Shown here in pieces: positions 43,626-54,726 of a DNA stretch of 64,000 nt. Each line of letters starts with the position of its first letter. The first letter of the stretch is position 1. The stretch spans positions 354,802,750 to 354,866,749 of the forward strand of contig NC_069659.1 of the NCBI RefSeq assembly GCF_027244095.1, read 5' to 3'. The DNA is from Hemicordylus capensis. Its lineage: Eukaryota > Chordata > Lepidosauria > Squamata > Cordylidae. A model generated the notes under the pieces. It saw nothing but the letters and a program-made list of their open reading frames with translations. It was not told the origin of the DNA and did not search any database. Both the position numbers and the translations under genes were made by a program.

Positions 43626-44004
43626 GGAATGAATAGGAGATGCTTGTGAACATGTTAGATTCTTGCACAAGTTCTCATTCATTTCAGTGGGGATTACAGA
43701 GCAGAATATCTGGATGGACTGTGCCTAACCTTTTAAAGATATGAGAACAGAATTCAGGTCTCAATAATGGGAAGAATCTTTACTTAACCACAACAAACTG
43801 TCTAGATTTATTGCATGAACTGTGTAATTATCTGCTTGGAGAATCAAGATTGTGTGAATGAAATACCTATGCAAATAACTAACTAAATAAACTTCAACAA
43901 TAACTACATGATGTTGCCTCTGATAAGTGACATCCCTAAAATAAGCTAAAAGCTGAACTAGCAAATTCTTTGACAGAAGCTAATGGGTGGGGAACTCTGG
44001 ACAA

Positions 44005-44140
44005 GTATTCCCTCTGACAGGGTTTCCCACATGTTGCTTACAACTCCCATCATCCCCAGCCAAAGGCTATGACAACTGGGGATGATGGGAGTTTTAGTCA
44101 ACAACTGGGAATCCCTGTTAGAGGGGACATTGCTCTGTAC
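44005..44140. mobile_element. Palindromic MITE (CCCTCTGACAGG subfamily)
   Basis: CCCTCTGACAGGGTTTCCC and ACAACTCCCATCATCCCC on the left; GGGGATGATGGGAGTTTTAG and GGAATCCCTGTTAGAGGG on the right. A second, weaker pair follows at 44150-44240. Confidence 0.8.
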
Positions 44141-44240
44141 TAGCCTTTTGATCATGGGCTCTCAAACTTGGTGTTTGATGTTGTTGAACTACCACGGTTC
44201 AATATCTGGGGACCCAAGTTTGAGAACCTCTACTATAGAC

Positions 44241-45156
44241 ATTTCCTGGGAGTTATTCACACATGCCTTCATGCTGCAGGGTATCTGAAGAGCGAACCTG
44301 CCTCACAGCAGATTCACAAGATGTTTAATTTGGGGGATTAAATGGACAGTTCACATAGGGTCGGCTCCTCTCTGCAATCCCTGGCAGATCTTTTTCCTGT
44401 GTGTTCCCACCGGCTTGCTCCGGGTTTTTCCTCCAACCAATCACAAATCACATCAGAGAGGAGGCGGCGAGAGAGCTTTGTTGTTGTTGTTGTTAGTTTG
44501 ACAGAGACAGAAGAATGGAAGAACAGCATGACAAGTTGCCAAAAGCTGGATCAAACAGCAGAATGCTTAACCCTTGCCTTTGTGAGTGACTGCCTTCATC
44601 ACCTCATGTCCCCCTCCCCCCCAACACCCCCCCCCGGCCATTTAAGAGGAAATTGCAGGCTAATGGAATCAGCTCAGACAAAAAGGGCTCAGGTTACATC
44701 CATTCTGCAGCTCTAAAGCCTATGTAAACTCCCCTTCATTGAGTTTTGAAAAACACCGAATTAATGGCATGGCCACTGCAGACATCAAGGGGAAAGCAGC
44801 AGGGCATAACAGAAGCCTCAGGGTTTCCCCCCCCAAAGCCACTGAAACTAGAGGATTTTTAAAAGCCGGACATACTTTGGGCTAAGCCAGAATGCGCAGC
44901 CTAGATTCAGGGGGCGGGGGGGGGGCGGGCAGAACAGAGTCCTGTCTGTACTGGTCCCTGAGAGCCCGCAGGGACTTCGGGGTAAATGCAGCTATGATGT
45001 GGACTGGCACACGCCAATCCGGAGGGGATTCAAAGTAAAAGCCCTGTGTGTAAAGCCTTCTGGTGAAGTTAATTCAGGGTGGCAATGGGATTGCCTGTTT
45101 GGAGACAGAACTTGTGATGGACCCATGTCTCACTTGGACCTTTTATCTTTCTGCAG
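44241..45156. other. SLC51A intron 1, no gene recognised
   Basis: A (TTG)n run lies at 44480-44494. hAT-like debris with GCCCGCAGGGACTTCGGGGT lies at 44945-45070. A 124-codon frame at 44342-44716 has no family features. Confidence 0.45.
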
Positions 45157-45251
45157 GTTCCCCCCAGAACTGATCCATTTGCTGATTGCCAATTTCAGCA
45201 TCCCGGCTGCCTGCTTCTCCAAACCACCATCCATACTGCAGCTGCTGCACC
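45157..45251 (+). CDS. SLC51A: SLC51A exon 2 (extracellular N-terminus)
   Basis: The acceptor is TTTTATCTTTCTGCAG and the donor CACC|GTAGGT (phase 1). With exon 1 it reads RFPPELIHLLIANFSIPAAC then FSKPPSILQLLH. The human equivalent is LLEVLKTNYGIPSACFSQPP; the IP(A/S)ACFS(K/Q)PP block is diagnostic. NFS is a possible N-glycosylation site in the extracellular tail. Confidence 0.93.
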
Positions 45252-45689
45252 GTAGGTTTGCAAGGCTGGGAATGAGCCTAAGGCTGATTTCACACAACCA
45301 CTTTTCTCTGGAATGGCTAACTTTTGTTCACTAACTTTTGACTAAGAATCCAGACAAAATTGTTGTCAGCCCACTGCATTCCAGAGTTTTCTGTATTTAT
45401 TTATCTTTATAATTAATCCTTGTATACGTGCCCGTGGGGATGTGTCCTGGCACCCAGCGGATTGGCTGGGCAGCGGGAGCTCACGCGCAGCAGGTCCTGC
45501 CAGTTTTATTGCTTCCTATTGATTGTAGCTCAGGGGTTAGTGATGAATTGCCCCTTAATTGCCCCTTGAATCGCATCTCTTAATTGCCTAAGTGTCAGTT
45601 TTTGTTCCCACCAGGGAAGAAGAAACTTTATTACTGATTTCCTCGCCTCATTTTTCTTTTGTTTATATTATTTTATAATGAAATACCTC

Positions 45690-45960
45690 TATTTAACCCT
45701 GCTAACTGATAAAAGAAGCACCATTTAAAGTGGTTCTCTTGTATTTAACAGGGAGAGAGCAAGTGTCCTGTCCAGCCTCAGCCCAGAATCCCTTCAGTGG
45801 CTGTTGCTGGTGCATACTGTATGTTTCCTTTTAGATTGTGAGCCCTCTTGGGGCAGGGAACCATCTTACTTATTTTGTTGTGTAAACCACGTTGAGAACT
45901 TTGGTAGAAAAGTGGTATATAAATATCCATTGTCGTCGTCGTCGTAGTAGTAAAAGTAGT
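45690..45960 (+). mobile_element. Short retroposon (GATTGTGAGCCC family) with (GTC)n/(GTA)n tail
   Basis: CAGTGGCTGTTGCTGGTGC, TTTTAGATTGTGAGCCCTC and AAAGTGGTATATAAATATCC, then triplet repeats at 45922-45965. Confidence 0.7.
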
Positions 45961-46014
45961 AGTAGTATTTTACTATTAAAAAATGAAAAGGGGAAAAACA
46001 AATAAGGCATGAAA

Positions 46015-46155
46015 GCGGTATTCCCTCTAACAGGGATTCCCAGATGCTGTTGACTACAACTCCCAGAATCTCCAAGCAAAAGCCATTGCAGCTGGGGATT
46101 CTGGGAGTTATAGTCAACAACATCTAGGAATCCCTGTTAGAGGGAACATTGCAGG
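46015..46155. mobile_element. Palindromic MITE (CCCTCTAACAGG subfamily)
   Basis: CCCTCTAACAGGGATTCCC with GACTACAACTCCCAGAATC on the left; GATTCTGGGAGTTATAGTC and GGAATCCCTGTTAGAGGG on the right. One of the cleanest hairpins in the window. Confidence 0.85.
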
Positions 46156-46564
46156 AAAACCAGAAATTAAAGTGCTCTGCCCTGTGGGAATGGAAGCTAA
46201 CACTGGGGCAATTCAGATAGGCTATTCAAGGGGCATTTCATCATTAAGCCCTGAGCTACAATCAACAGGAAGAAATAAAATGGGCAGAACTTGTACACTT
46301 TGAATTAACATTTCAAAGAATGTTCAAAAGAATCTTTGCTGAATGGATCTTACTTGTGAGTAAACATTACAGAAGGATCTTGCCCATGAGAAAAGCCATT
46401 GCTGGATAATGAAATGTTAAAATAAGTGTCCTGTGAAATCTTGGTTTAAATTCCACTTTCAGCTAAGAAACATGACTTTTGCCTTATAGCAAAATGTATG
46501 CAAAACTGTCTGGCTGTAGGAATACTTAAGATCCTGTTTGTTGCAGAGTCATGTGTGTTCCTAC

Positions 46565-46592
46565 TGTTTATAGATAGATGGATGGATAGATA
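46565..46592. repeat. (ATAG/ATGG)n microsatellite
   Basis: Seven tetramer units. Confidence 0.8.
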
Positions 46593-46624
46593 GATAAACT
46601 TTTGATGCCCTCCTCCCCCAGGTT

Positions 46625-46796
46625 AATAGGAACATAGATGTATACAGAGTCAAACCATTGGTCCATCTAGTTCAGTGCTGCAAGGATTCAGGCAGGACTC
46701 TTTCACAGCTATACCTGAAGATGCTGCCAGGGATTGAACCTGGGATCTTCTGCACTCAAAGCGGATACTCTACCACTGAGCTATGGCCCCATCCCC
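46625..46796 (-). mobile_element. tRNA-derived SINE
   Basis: The minus strand begins GGGGCCATAGCTCAGTGGTA (tRNA A box) and has CAGGTTCAATCCCTGGC (B box). It continues with the same body and end as the composite SINEs (GCAGCATCTTCAGG ... TGTTCCTAT). This is a SINE head, not a working tRNA gene. Confidence 0.8.
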
Positions 46797-46799
46797 TAA

Positions 46800-47275
46800 T
46801 AATGAGAGGGGAGCTAGTCTTATAGTAGCAAGCATGACCTCCCCTTTGCTAAGCAGGGTGCATCCTGATTTGCATTTGAATGAGAGACTACATATCCACA
46901 CTGTCAAATATCCCCTTTAGGGGATGGGGCCGCTCTGGGAAGAAAGAGCACTTGCCTGCTTGCATGCAGAAAGTCCCAAGTTCCCTCCCTGGCAGCATCT
47001 CCAGACAGGGCTGAGAGAGACTCCAGCCTGTAACCTGGGAGAAGCTGCTGCCAGTCTGTGTAGACAATACTGAGCTAGATCAGGCCTGCTCAACTTTGGC
47101 CCCCCCCCAGCTGTTTTTGGACTACAACTACCATACTCCCTAGCCACAGCAGCCAATAGCCGGGAATTATGGGAGTTGTAGGCCAACATCTGCAGGAGGG
47201 CCGAAGTTGAGCAGGCCTGAGCTAGATGGACAAATGGTCTGACTCGGTATATGGTAGCTTCCTGTGTTCCTAGCA
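46800..47275 (+). mobile_element. Composite SINE with 5S-rRNA-like head, split by a hAT MITE
   Basis: The head has TTTGCTAAGCAGGGTGCATC and GAATGAGAGAC; the tRNA-like middle is GGGGATGGGGCCGCTCTGGG; the end is ATGGTAGCTTCCTGTGTTCC. The body is cut at AGCTAGAT by the element at 47081-47219. Confidence 0.85.
47081..47219. mobile_element. hAT-type MITE with 8-bp target duplication
   Basis: Perfect terminal inverted repeats CAGGCCTGCTCAACTT and AAGTTGAGCAGGCCTG are flanked by AGCTAGAT on both sides (47073-47080 and 47220-47227). The interior has GGACTACAACTACCATAC and GGGAGTTGTAGGCC, so it belongs to the palindromic ACTACAACTCCCA set. Confidence 0.9.
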
Positions 47276-47539
47276 TCTGATTTAAAACAAAACTATTTAA
47301 CTATATGGTTTCAATCCGGCCCCGCCTGGCGGTGCCTCCAATGACGTCCCATGTGCGTGACATCACACAAACAGGACGTGGCTGAGCCCCAAGAGAATCC
47401 CCTCCCCACTCACAAGCGAGCACTGCAGCTTCCACGTCCTTTTCAGGCAGCGTTTGCTGCCTGAAAGCATCTATTTCCCTCTCTCTCCCTCTAGAGGGGG
47501 AGAGAAAGGAAGAATAGGTGCTTTCAGGCAGCAAGTGAA

Positions 47540-47755
47540 TCCCCATTCAGCCATGATACTAGCTGGGGGACTCTGGGCCAGTCACTTCTCTCTCAGCCTA
47601 ACCTACTTCACAGGGTTGTTGTGAAAGAGAAACTCAAGGATGTAGTACACCGCTCTGGGCTCCTTGGAGGAAGAGCAGGATATAAATGTAAATAAATGTA
47701 AATAATAATAATAGTAATAGTAATAATAATTAAAATAATAATAATAATAATACAA
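47540..47755 (+). mobile_element. CORE-SINE-like copy with (AAT)n tail
   Basis: CATTCAGCCATGATACTAGC, CAGTCACTTCTCTCTCAGCC and CTTGGAGGAAGAGCAGGATA, then AATAAT repeats from about 47700. The 5' part is missing. The AAT tail touches the 5' end of the R4-type LINE. Confidence 0.7.
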
Positions 47756-50700
47756 TATGGTGAGACGTAACTTTAATAAATCTATACCGGATCGGTCGTT
47801 GCTCTGGTCAACAAGGACCGCGCCAGGTGCTGGAGTCCCTGGACATCTGGTGGGAAGTGGGCAACAGGACTCAGGATCTTCAGTTGAGCAACCAGGGCTG
47901 GAGACAGCAAAGTTACTGGAAGAAACGTCGCTTAACCAGGAAAAAATATACAAAAAATGCCAACAAGGAAATAATGATCTGCTATTACAAGTCTAGTCCA
48001 ACTAGAAGAGGTTATTTAAAAAGAATGTACCAAATTTGGAAAGAGAAGCATCCAGACACAGAAATAACAGAACAAAGGCTAGCAGACCAGAGAAGATTCA
48101 TAATAAGAAATAAAGTATTCACAGGAGTTGAGCTGGAAGAACTGCAAAGAGCAGCACAGGCTCAAGATATGGAAGAAGAATTACCACCAATTGAAGAAGT
48201 TGCTCAGGCGCAGGTGGAGGAGGTGTTGGAAATCGAGGATGCCACTGTTGCTGAACTGTTTCAAAATCAAAACCAGGCAACCTCCCCTTTGCCTTCACCT
48301 CAAAAACCCAAATGCCGTTTAACAGAAAAGCAACAAGAACTAAAGCAAAAAATAACTGAGCACATGAACCAAACAACCACCAGGGTTCGACTTCCAGCTC
48401 TAAAAACAGTTGCCAAAAAACAACTTGCTCAGACGTTAAAAGATGTCAATGCTGCACTTGCAGAGATAACAACCAAGAATTTGCAAGAAACAAACCAACT
48501 AACGTACAGTGCAGCAACAATAACAACACAAGAGCTCGGATATAAGATCAGTGGACGTGTAAAAAAAAAGAAAGCAGTACATACATCACCTAAATGGAAG
48601 ATTAGATTAGAAAATGAAATCTCCAGGCTTAGATCAGATGCTAGTAAATTGAAAGATATGAAAGACAAGAAGCTGAAGAATGAAAACACCAAACTGATCC
48701 AAAAATACCACCTAGATTCAAGGAAAATTAGAGAAGTCCTGGAAATAATAAAGCAGCAAATAACAGCAGTTTCAAAGAAGATTAGCAGGTATGAAGCCAG
48801 AATTACACAACACAGGCAGAATCCCCAATTCCAGTCGAATCAGAGACGTTTCTACCAAAGCATAGAAGGAGAAACTGCAAGAAACGTAGAAACACCAAAT
48901 AAAGAAGAAACAGTGCAATTCTGGGGGAAATTATGGGACAATCCAATAGATTATAATAAAAAAGCAGGCTGGATGAAAGAGGTCAAAAAATGTAACCAAC
49001 AAATGCAAGATCTAATAATAACACCAGAATTAATAAGTGAAAGAGCAAAGAAAATTAAAAATTGGACTGCTCCAGGCGACGATGAACTGCATGGCTTTTG
49101 GCTTAAACACCTAACAAGCCTTCATAAACAACTAATCAAAACAGTTCAATCACATTTTGCAAAGAGGTGATATTGAACAATGGCTAACAACTGGGAAAAC
49201 TCATTTCATCATGAAAGACCCAGCAAAAGGTGCAGTTCCAAGTAATTATAGACCGATAACCTGCCTGCCAACCGTGTTCAAATTATTAACTGGAATAATA
49301 GCAGATGAAGTGATGCAACACTTATTAACTAACAAACAGCTTCCAGTTGAACAGAAAGGTAATTGTCCAAACACCAGAGGCACAAAAGACCAGCTGCTGA
49401 TTGACAAAATGATTTTACAAAATTGCAAGAGAAGAAAAACCAATCTAAGTGTTGCATGGATTGACTACAAGAAAACCTCCGATTCATTGCCTCACACATG
49501 GATACTAAAATGTTTAGAAACAACTGGTGTCAGCAAAAACATTCAGATATTGATAAAAAAAGCAATGAGCATGTGGAGTACACAGTTAACAATCAATGGC
49601 GAGACACTTGGAAAGGTTAGCATTAGAAGAGGCATTTTCCAAGGGGACTCACTATCCCCTCTGTTGTTTGTGATCGCCATGACCCCACTTTCACAAATAC
49701 TAAACAAAACAGGCCTCGGATACCAAACATCTAAAACATCAAGTCAAATCAACCATCTGCTGTACATGGACGATCTGAAGTTGTATGGAAAGTCCCAGTC
49801 AGAAATCGAATCACTGCTAAGCACTGTCCGTATATTCAGTAGCGATATAGCAGTGGAGTTTGGACTAGACAAGTGTGCTGCATTAATAATAAACAGAGGG
49901 AAAATAAGAAAAACAGAAGGAATAGAACTGCCCAATGGAAGCAAGATCAAGAACCTGGAAGAGAAAGAACCTTACAAATACTTGGGCATTGTCCAGGCTG
50001 ATAACATCGCACACACTGAAGTTAAAAGAAAAATTGGAAGTGAATAAATCAGGAGAGTTAGAAAAATCCTCTAGTCCAAACTCAATGGTGGGAACACCAT
50101 ATAAGCCAGAAACACCTGGGCTATACCTGTTATCAGATACACTGCAGGAATAATAGACTGGACCCAGGCAGAGCTAGAGACGCTAGATCGTAAGACCAGG
50201 AAAATCATGACCATCAATCATGCTCTGCACCCCCGCAGTGATGTCGATAGGCTATACCTCCCTCGCAGCTCAGGTGGAAGAGGAATGATGCAAGTCCATC
50301 AAACAGTAGAGGAGGAGAAAAGAGGCCTTAAAGAATATATAAAGGACAGTGAAGAAGATGCACTTCAAATGGTCAATAACGCGAAACTATTCAACACCAA
50401 TGAAAGAAGCAGGCGTACAAGAAAGAACAAGTCAAGAACCGAGCAGAAAAATGGAAAAAGAAGCCCCTGCATGGTCAATATTTGCACAATATAAGTGGAA
50501 AATCAGACATCACCAAGACCTGGCAATGGCTTAAGAATGGCAACTTGAAGAAAGAAATGGGGGGTTTAATACTGGCTGCGCAAGAACAGGCACTAAGAAC
50601 AAATGCAATAAGAGCAAAAGTAGAAAAGTCAACAACAAACAGCAAGTGCCGCCTTTGTAAAGAAGCAGATGAAAGAGTGGACCACCTAATCAGCTGTTGT

Positions 50701-51335
50701 AAAAAGATCGCACAGACTGACTACAAACAAAGGCATGACAAGGTAGCAGGGATGATAGACTGGAACATCTGCAAAAAATACAAGCTACCTGTAGCCAAAA
50801 ATTGGTGGGACCATAAAATTGAAAAAGTGGTAGAAAATGAAGATGTAAAAATATTATGGGACTTGCGACTACAAAAAGACAAACATCTGCCACACAATAC
50901 ACCAGATAGAACTGTAGTCGAGAAGAAAGAAAAACAAGTGAAAATAATCGACATAGCAATAGCAGGGGATAGCAGGATAGAAGAAAAAGAAATAGAAAAA
51001 ACAACAAAATACAAAGATCTACAAATTGAAATTGAAAGGCTGTGGCAGAAAAAGACCAAAATAATCCCAGTGGTAATTGGCGCCCTGGGTGCAGTTCCAA
51101 AAGACCTTGAAGAGCACCTCAACACCATCGGGGCCACAGAAATCACCATCAGCCAATTACAAAAAGCAGCTTTACTGGGAATAGCCTATATTCTGCGACG
51201 ATATCTATGACAACAACAACATTGACAATAAAATTCAGCCATCCCAGGTCCTTGGGAAGGACTCGATGTCTGGATAAAACAAACTAGTCAGTAACACCTG
51301 TCTGACTGTGTAAACAAGAAATAATAATAATAATA
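47756..51335 (+). mobile_element. R4/Dong-type LINE, nearly full length, degenerate
   Basis: It is about 3.6 kb between (AAT)n tracts. Frame 1 (47827-49170) holds the N-terminal region. Frame 2 (49157-50047) holds the polymerase: NYRPITCLPTVFKLLTGII, AWIDYKKTSDSLPHTWIL, the QGDSLSPLLF block and YMDD at 49763-49774. Fragments at 50207-50494 and 50482-51210 hold the end domain. This has CRLCKEADERVDHLISCC, a CCHC-like finger, then TPDRTVVEKKEKQVKIIDIA, the restriction-enzyme-like endonuclease of the R2/R4 group. At least three frame breaks make it inactive. It lies in SLC51A intron 2, in the gene's sense. Confidence 0.85.
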
Positions 51336-51339
51336 GACT

Positions 51340-51925
51340 TGTCCTCTTCTATGAACTTGTCTAAGCCCCTCTTAAAGCCATCCAGGCTGTTGGCTGTCAC
51401 CACACTGTGTGGCAGAGAATTCCATTAATTAATTAATTATATGTTGTGTGGGAAAGTGCTTCCTTTTGTCAGCCCTAAATTTCCTGGCAATCAGTTTCAT
51501 TAGATGACCCCTTGGCCGTGAGAGAGGGAGAAACACCTCTCTCTGTCCACTGTCTCCACACCATGGCACTTTCCAGAACAGCAGCTCAAAAGTGGCAAAA
51601 TTCTCCGTTCAGGCAAATCAGTTTCAAAACCTAAAACCTGAAGGGGGTGCAGTCTCGCGAAAACTAACAATCCGAAAAAACAAGACCTTATTTACGCTGG
51701 ATAAATGATGTCGTAGCACTGAGTCACAGCAATTAAATTTGAAAGAAGGCATCCAACATATGAACAGCACCCTTGTGCTTTCGTCGGGACTGCGGTGTCA
51801 CGACACTGGAAGTGTGGAAGCAGACTTCAGAGATGTGTCGTGTCCCAGTTGCAGGGTCTAGTCTGGAAAGCGCCCATGCATACTTTTATAAAACTCTATC
51901 ATGTCTCCCCTGAGTCATCTTTTTA
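51340..51925 (-). mobile_element. CR1-type LINE 3' region, split by a TIR transposon
   Basis: 51340-51560 read on the plus strand is the inverse of a CR1 C-terminus (CTTAAAGCCATCCAGGCTG, AGAATTCCATTAATTAATT). 51879-51925 continues it (AAACTCTATCATGTCTCCCC). The insert at 51566-51873 divides the two parts. Confidence 0.8.
51566..51873. mobile_element. TIR transposon (GGYGCTTTCCAGA family) nested in CR1
   Basis: Ends GCACTTTCCAGA and TCTGGAAAGCGC are flanked by CCATG on both sides. The interior has TCTCGCGAAAACTAACAATC and GGTGTCACGACACTGG, as in the 10603 copy in inverse orientation. Confidence 0.75.
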
Positions 51926-52173
51926 AAAAACAAACTTCTAAGCTAAATTCCAGGATCATGAAAAACTCTTGGTATTTTAATTACTTTAAGGAAAAATTTA
52001 CAGGTGAAGGGTAATCTTCCGGAGTAACCAATTTATTTCTCATGCCTTGATTCAATCTGGCACAAGATTGTATTTCATTAAATAAATACAGTTTGTTTAA
52101 AAAGAAAGAAAGAATTTTTTTTAAAAAAAATTACAGGCTGCTCCAGTTAACATCAGCTTGCCTTTTCTTGTAG

Positions 52174-52328
52174 AGCAGAGCCTTATAGATCACTGCATCA
52201 TCGGCATGGTGACCTTCCTGACGCTGCTGTCTGTCGTCATCTTCATTGAAGAAGCCATCTACCTCTCTAACAAAGTCCGCTGTTTCATCAAGATGAGAAC
52301 TCTCATCTGGAGCAGCTCAGCACCCACT
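52174..52328 (+). CDS. SLC51A: SLC51A exon 3 (TM1)
   Basis: The acceptor is TTGCCTTTTCTTGTAG and the donor ACCCACT|GTAGGT (phase 0). It reads QSLIDHCIIGMVTFLTLLSV then VIFIEEAIYLSNKVRCFIKM then RTLIWSSSAPT. It contains the first membrane helix and the acidic EEA segment that follows it (human LEDAVYL). The human end KRRTLLWKSSAPT matches closely. Confidence 0.95.
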
Positions 52329-52384
52329 GTAGGTATCTGCTCTTTGGTGCTGGGTAGGAACAGAAGAGTGCGTATCTTACAGCC

Positions 52385-52510
52385 TAGGCTAAGCATTCTC
52401 AACCTTGGGAACCCAGATATTGTTATACTACAACTCCCATCATCCTTAGCCACGGTTACCATAGGCCATTGCGGGGGACCCAACGTTGAGAACCCTTGGC
52501 CTAGGCCAGG
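52385..52510. mobile_element. Palindromic MITE
   Basis: TTCTCAACCTTGGGAACCC with ACTACAACTCCCATCATCC; the right end is GGACCCAACGTTGAGAACCC. Confidence 0.7.
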
Positions 52511-53003
52511 CTAGTCAGTGGGCAAATAAATATCTTCGGGGGTTATGTGTTTAGGTCCCAGGGGGCTCAAGAGAAAACAGAAAATCCTAGTCATCCTTTG
52601 GAAGGCCTGGTTTTTATTTGAGTTGTCAACATTTTTCTGGGTAGAAAAATTGCCTTCAGCAGCCATAAGAGCCAGAAATCCAGCATATGGAGTCTCCAGC
52701 ACAATTTGTATGCCAAGAAAAGTTTCGTTTTTAAAATGAAAATGTTAAAAGCATAGGAGCCTTGGCAGGAAAAATACCCCCCCCCCAAAAACATTGGAAA
52801 CACTCCAGACACAGAAAAATGTTTTTTCTGTTCAGCTCCAGTGTCAAACTGCTTTGCAGACTGTTGCAGCTGCAACTGAGCAATTGTTAATGATGAGAGC
52901 AGTACTTCATGGTTGCCACCTTTTTTATGGACAGGGGCTGGTTGCATCTAACAACTGCATGATAGGCAGGAAATGAACAGTAAAACTTTGCTTTCAGTTC
53001 ACC

Positions 53004-53273
53004 CAGGGGCGTAACTATAATAGGGCAAGAGGAGACAGTTGTCTGGGGGCCCACTGCCTTGCTCCCCCCCAGAGGCAAGTCACATGACTGACTCCCCCAG
53101 CCACGCACCCGCCTGGGCTTCCTTCAGTTGTCTTCATCCTCCAAAATTGATGTGAGTGTTAAGACCTGGAGCTACCAGAACAGCACGTCTTTCTCTAGTA
53201 CCATTCAATGACTTGCATCGCCCACAATTTTCAAAACCTTTAAAAAAATAATTTAGGATGATATTGTGGCACA

Positions 53274-53325
<52 letters not shown>

Positions 53326-53457
53326 ACTACAGTATGCTTGTTGTGACCACTAGTCAGCCTCATTTAAGATTTCTTGACTTCATGAGCTGAGCTTCAGTGA
53401 CGGGGGCCCATTTTAAAATCTTATCTCTGGGCCCACTCCAGCCTTGCTACGCCCCTG
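53004..53457. mobile_element. hAT-type transposon with 8-bp target duplication
   Basis: Ends CAGGGGCGTAACTA and GCTACGCCCCTG are flanked by AGTTCACC on both sides (52996-53003 and 53458-53465). It is non-autonomous, about 450 bp, with a long (GT)n at 53275-53322. A truncated sister is at 31530-31766. It lies in SLC51A intron 3. Confidence 0.9.
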
Positions 53458-53689
53458 AGTTCACCTCCATGCAAAGAAAGGTTTTCTTCCTCTTAGGCAC
53501 CTGTTAAAAGCAAAGCGCCCCTGCCCATAAAAAGCTGGCAGATCTGACAGATCGAATCTCTGTCCTTTCTGGGCTAAGTCCTTTCTGAGCCTGGGCGAAC
53601 TCGGCTCTCTGGCCTGGTTTAGCCATGCCGCAGCGAGGTGGCAAAAGTATGAGCGGGTCTGTACCGCTTCAAAACTGCAGGCAGAGGTG

Positions 53690-54205
53690 CCAGTTTTAAT
53701 GCTCCCCCTGCCTTAAAAGATGGGAGGCCATCGCTCAGGAGCAGAGCACAAACGTTGCATGTAGAAGCTGCCCAGTTCAGTCCCTGACATCTCCAGTCCC
53801 CGATAAAGGGAAAGTGTGCTGTCAAGTCGATTTTGACTCCTGGCGCCCAAAGAGCCCTGCGGTTGTCTTTGGTAGAATACAGGAAGGGTTTACCATTGCC
53901 TCCTCCCGTGCAGTTTGAGATGATGCTTTTCAATATCTTTCTGTATTGCTGCTGCCCGATACAGGCGTTTCCCATAGTCTGGGAAACATACCAGCAGAGA
54001 TTCGAACCGGCAACCTTCTGCTTCTTAGTCAAGCATTTCCACACTGCGCCACTTAAGGTGACCCAGTCCCTGATACCTCCAGTGAAAAGAGAGACCAGGT
54101 AGCCGATGATGGGAAAGTTCTAAGACTGTGGGGAGCTGCTGCCAGTCAGAGGAGACAATGCTGAGCGAGGTGGACCAATGGCCTCATTCACGATTTGGCA
54201 ACTTC
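53690..54205 (+). mobile_element. tRNA-derived SINE split by a Sauria SINE
   Basis: Left part 53695-53800 (CATCGCTCAGGAGCAGAGC, TGCATGTAGAAGCTGCCC); right part 54060-54205 (GGGAGCTGCTGCCAGTCAG). Minus-strand Sauria SINE in between. Confidence 0.65.
53805..54058 (-). mobile_element. Sauria SINE
   Basis: Inverse copy: CAAGTCGATTTTGACTCC, CAGTTTGAGATGATGC, AGATTCGAACCGGCAACC, GCGCCACTTAAGG. Confidence 0.85.
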
Positions 54206-54546
54206 ATAGGTGCATATATGCCCTGCACGTAGAAAACTAGCAGGCTATGCCAGAACCTTCATCCCTGAGAGGCTAGGTTTAAAAAAACCTTGCAAGGAAT
54301 GTTCATGTAGAGAAACCTTCAGAGATACAGTTCACCAGCCGCAAGCAGCACGGGCCATTCCGCTGTTGCAGGATCCTTCTGTCTAATTCTTCTGCATGGG
54401 TTGCCTCTGTTGTGAAAGTGAGAGGCCACGGCCTCTTTGCGAAGCCCAAGGTGGCCTACTTGGGTTGGGGGTCTGTGTGCAGCAGAGAGCCTGTCTTCCG
54501 TCCGGTTGCCATTTAGTCTGGGCTGCTTTCTCTTCTTCTCCGCCAG

Positions 54547-54620
54547 GTGGTCTCGGTGTTCTGCTGTGTTGGGCTCTGGATGCCCCGTGCAATGGCGGTG
54601 GTGGAGATGGCCATTGCGTC
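54547..54620 (+). CDS. SLC51A: SLC51A exon 4 (TM2)
   Basis: The acceptor is TTTCTCTTCTTCTCCGCCAG and the donor GCGTC|GTGAGT (phase 2). It reads VVSVFCCVGLWMPRAMAVVE then MAIAS after joining. Human is VVSVLCCFGLWIPRSLVLVE. It covers the second membrane helix with its paired cysteines. Confidence 0.95.
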
Positions 54621-54726
54621 GTGAGTATCTCTCAAGTAGGGCTGCCAACATTTCTTTGCCCGAAGAAGGGACGCAAGTGGGAGGAGTATTCGGGGGTAAT
54701 TGGGAGCCTGAGTAGCAGTACTGTAT

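Noticed and set aside
44342-44716. 124-codon plus-strand frame before SLC51A exon 2
   Set aside because: Considered as the SLC51A first exon, but the exon at 42295-42329 gives the conserved DPR junction in the right phase.
46733-46796. tRNA-like sequence with A and B boxes
   Set aside because: It continues into a SINE body and ends like other SINE copies, so it is a retroposon head and not a tRNA gene.
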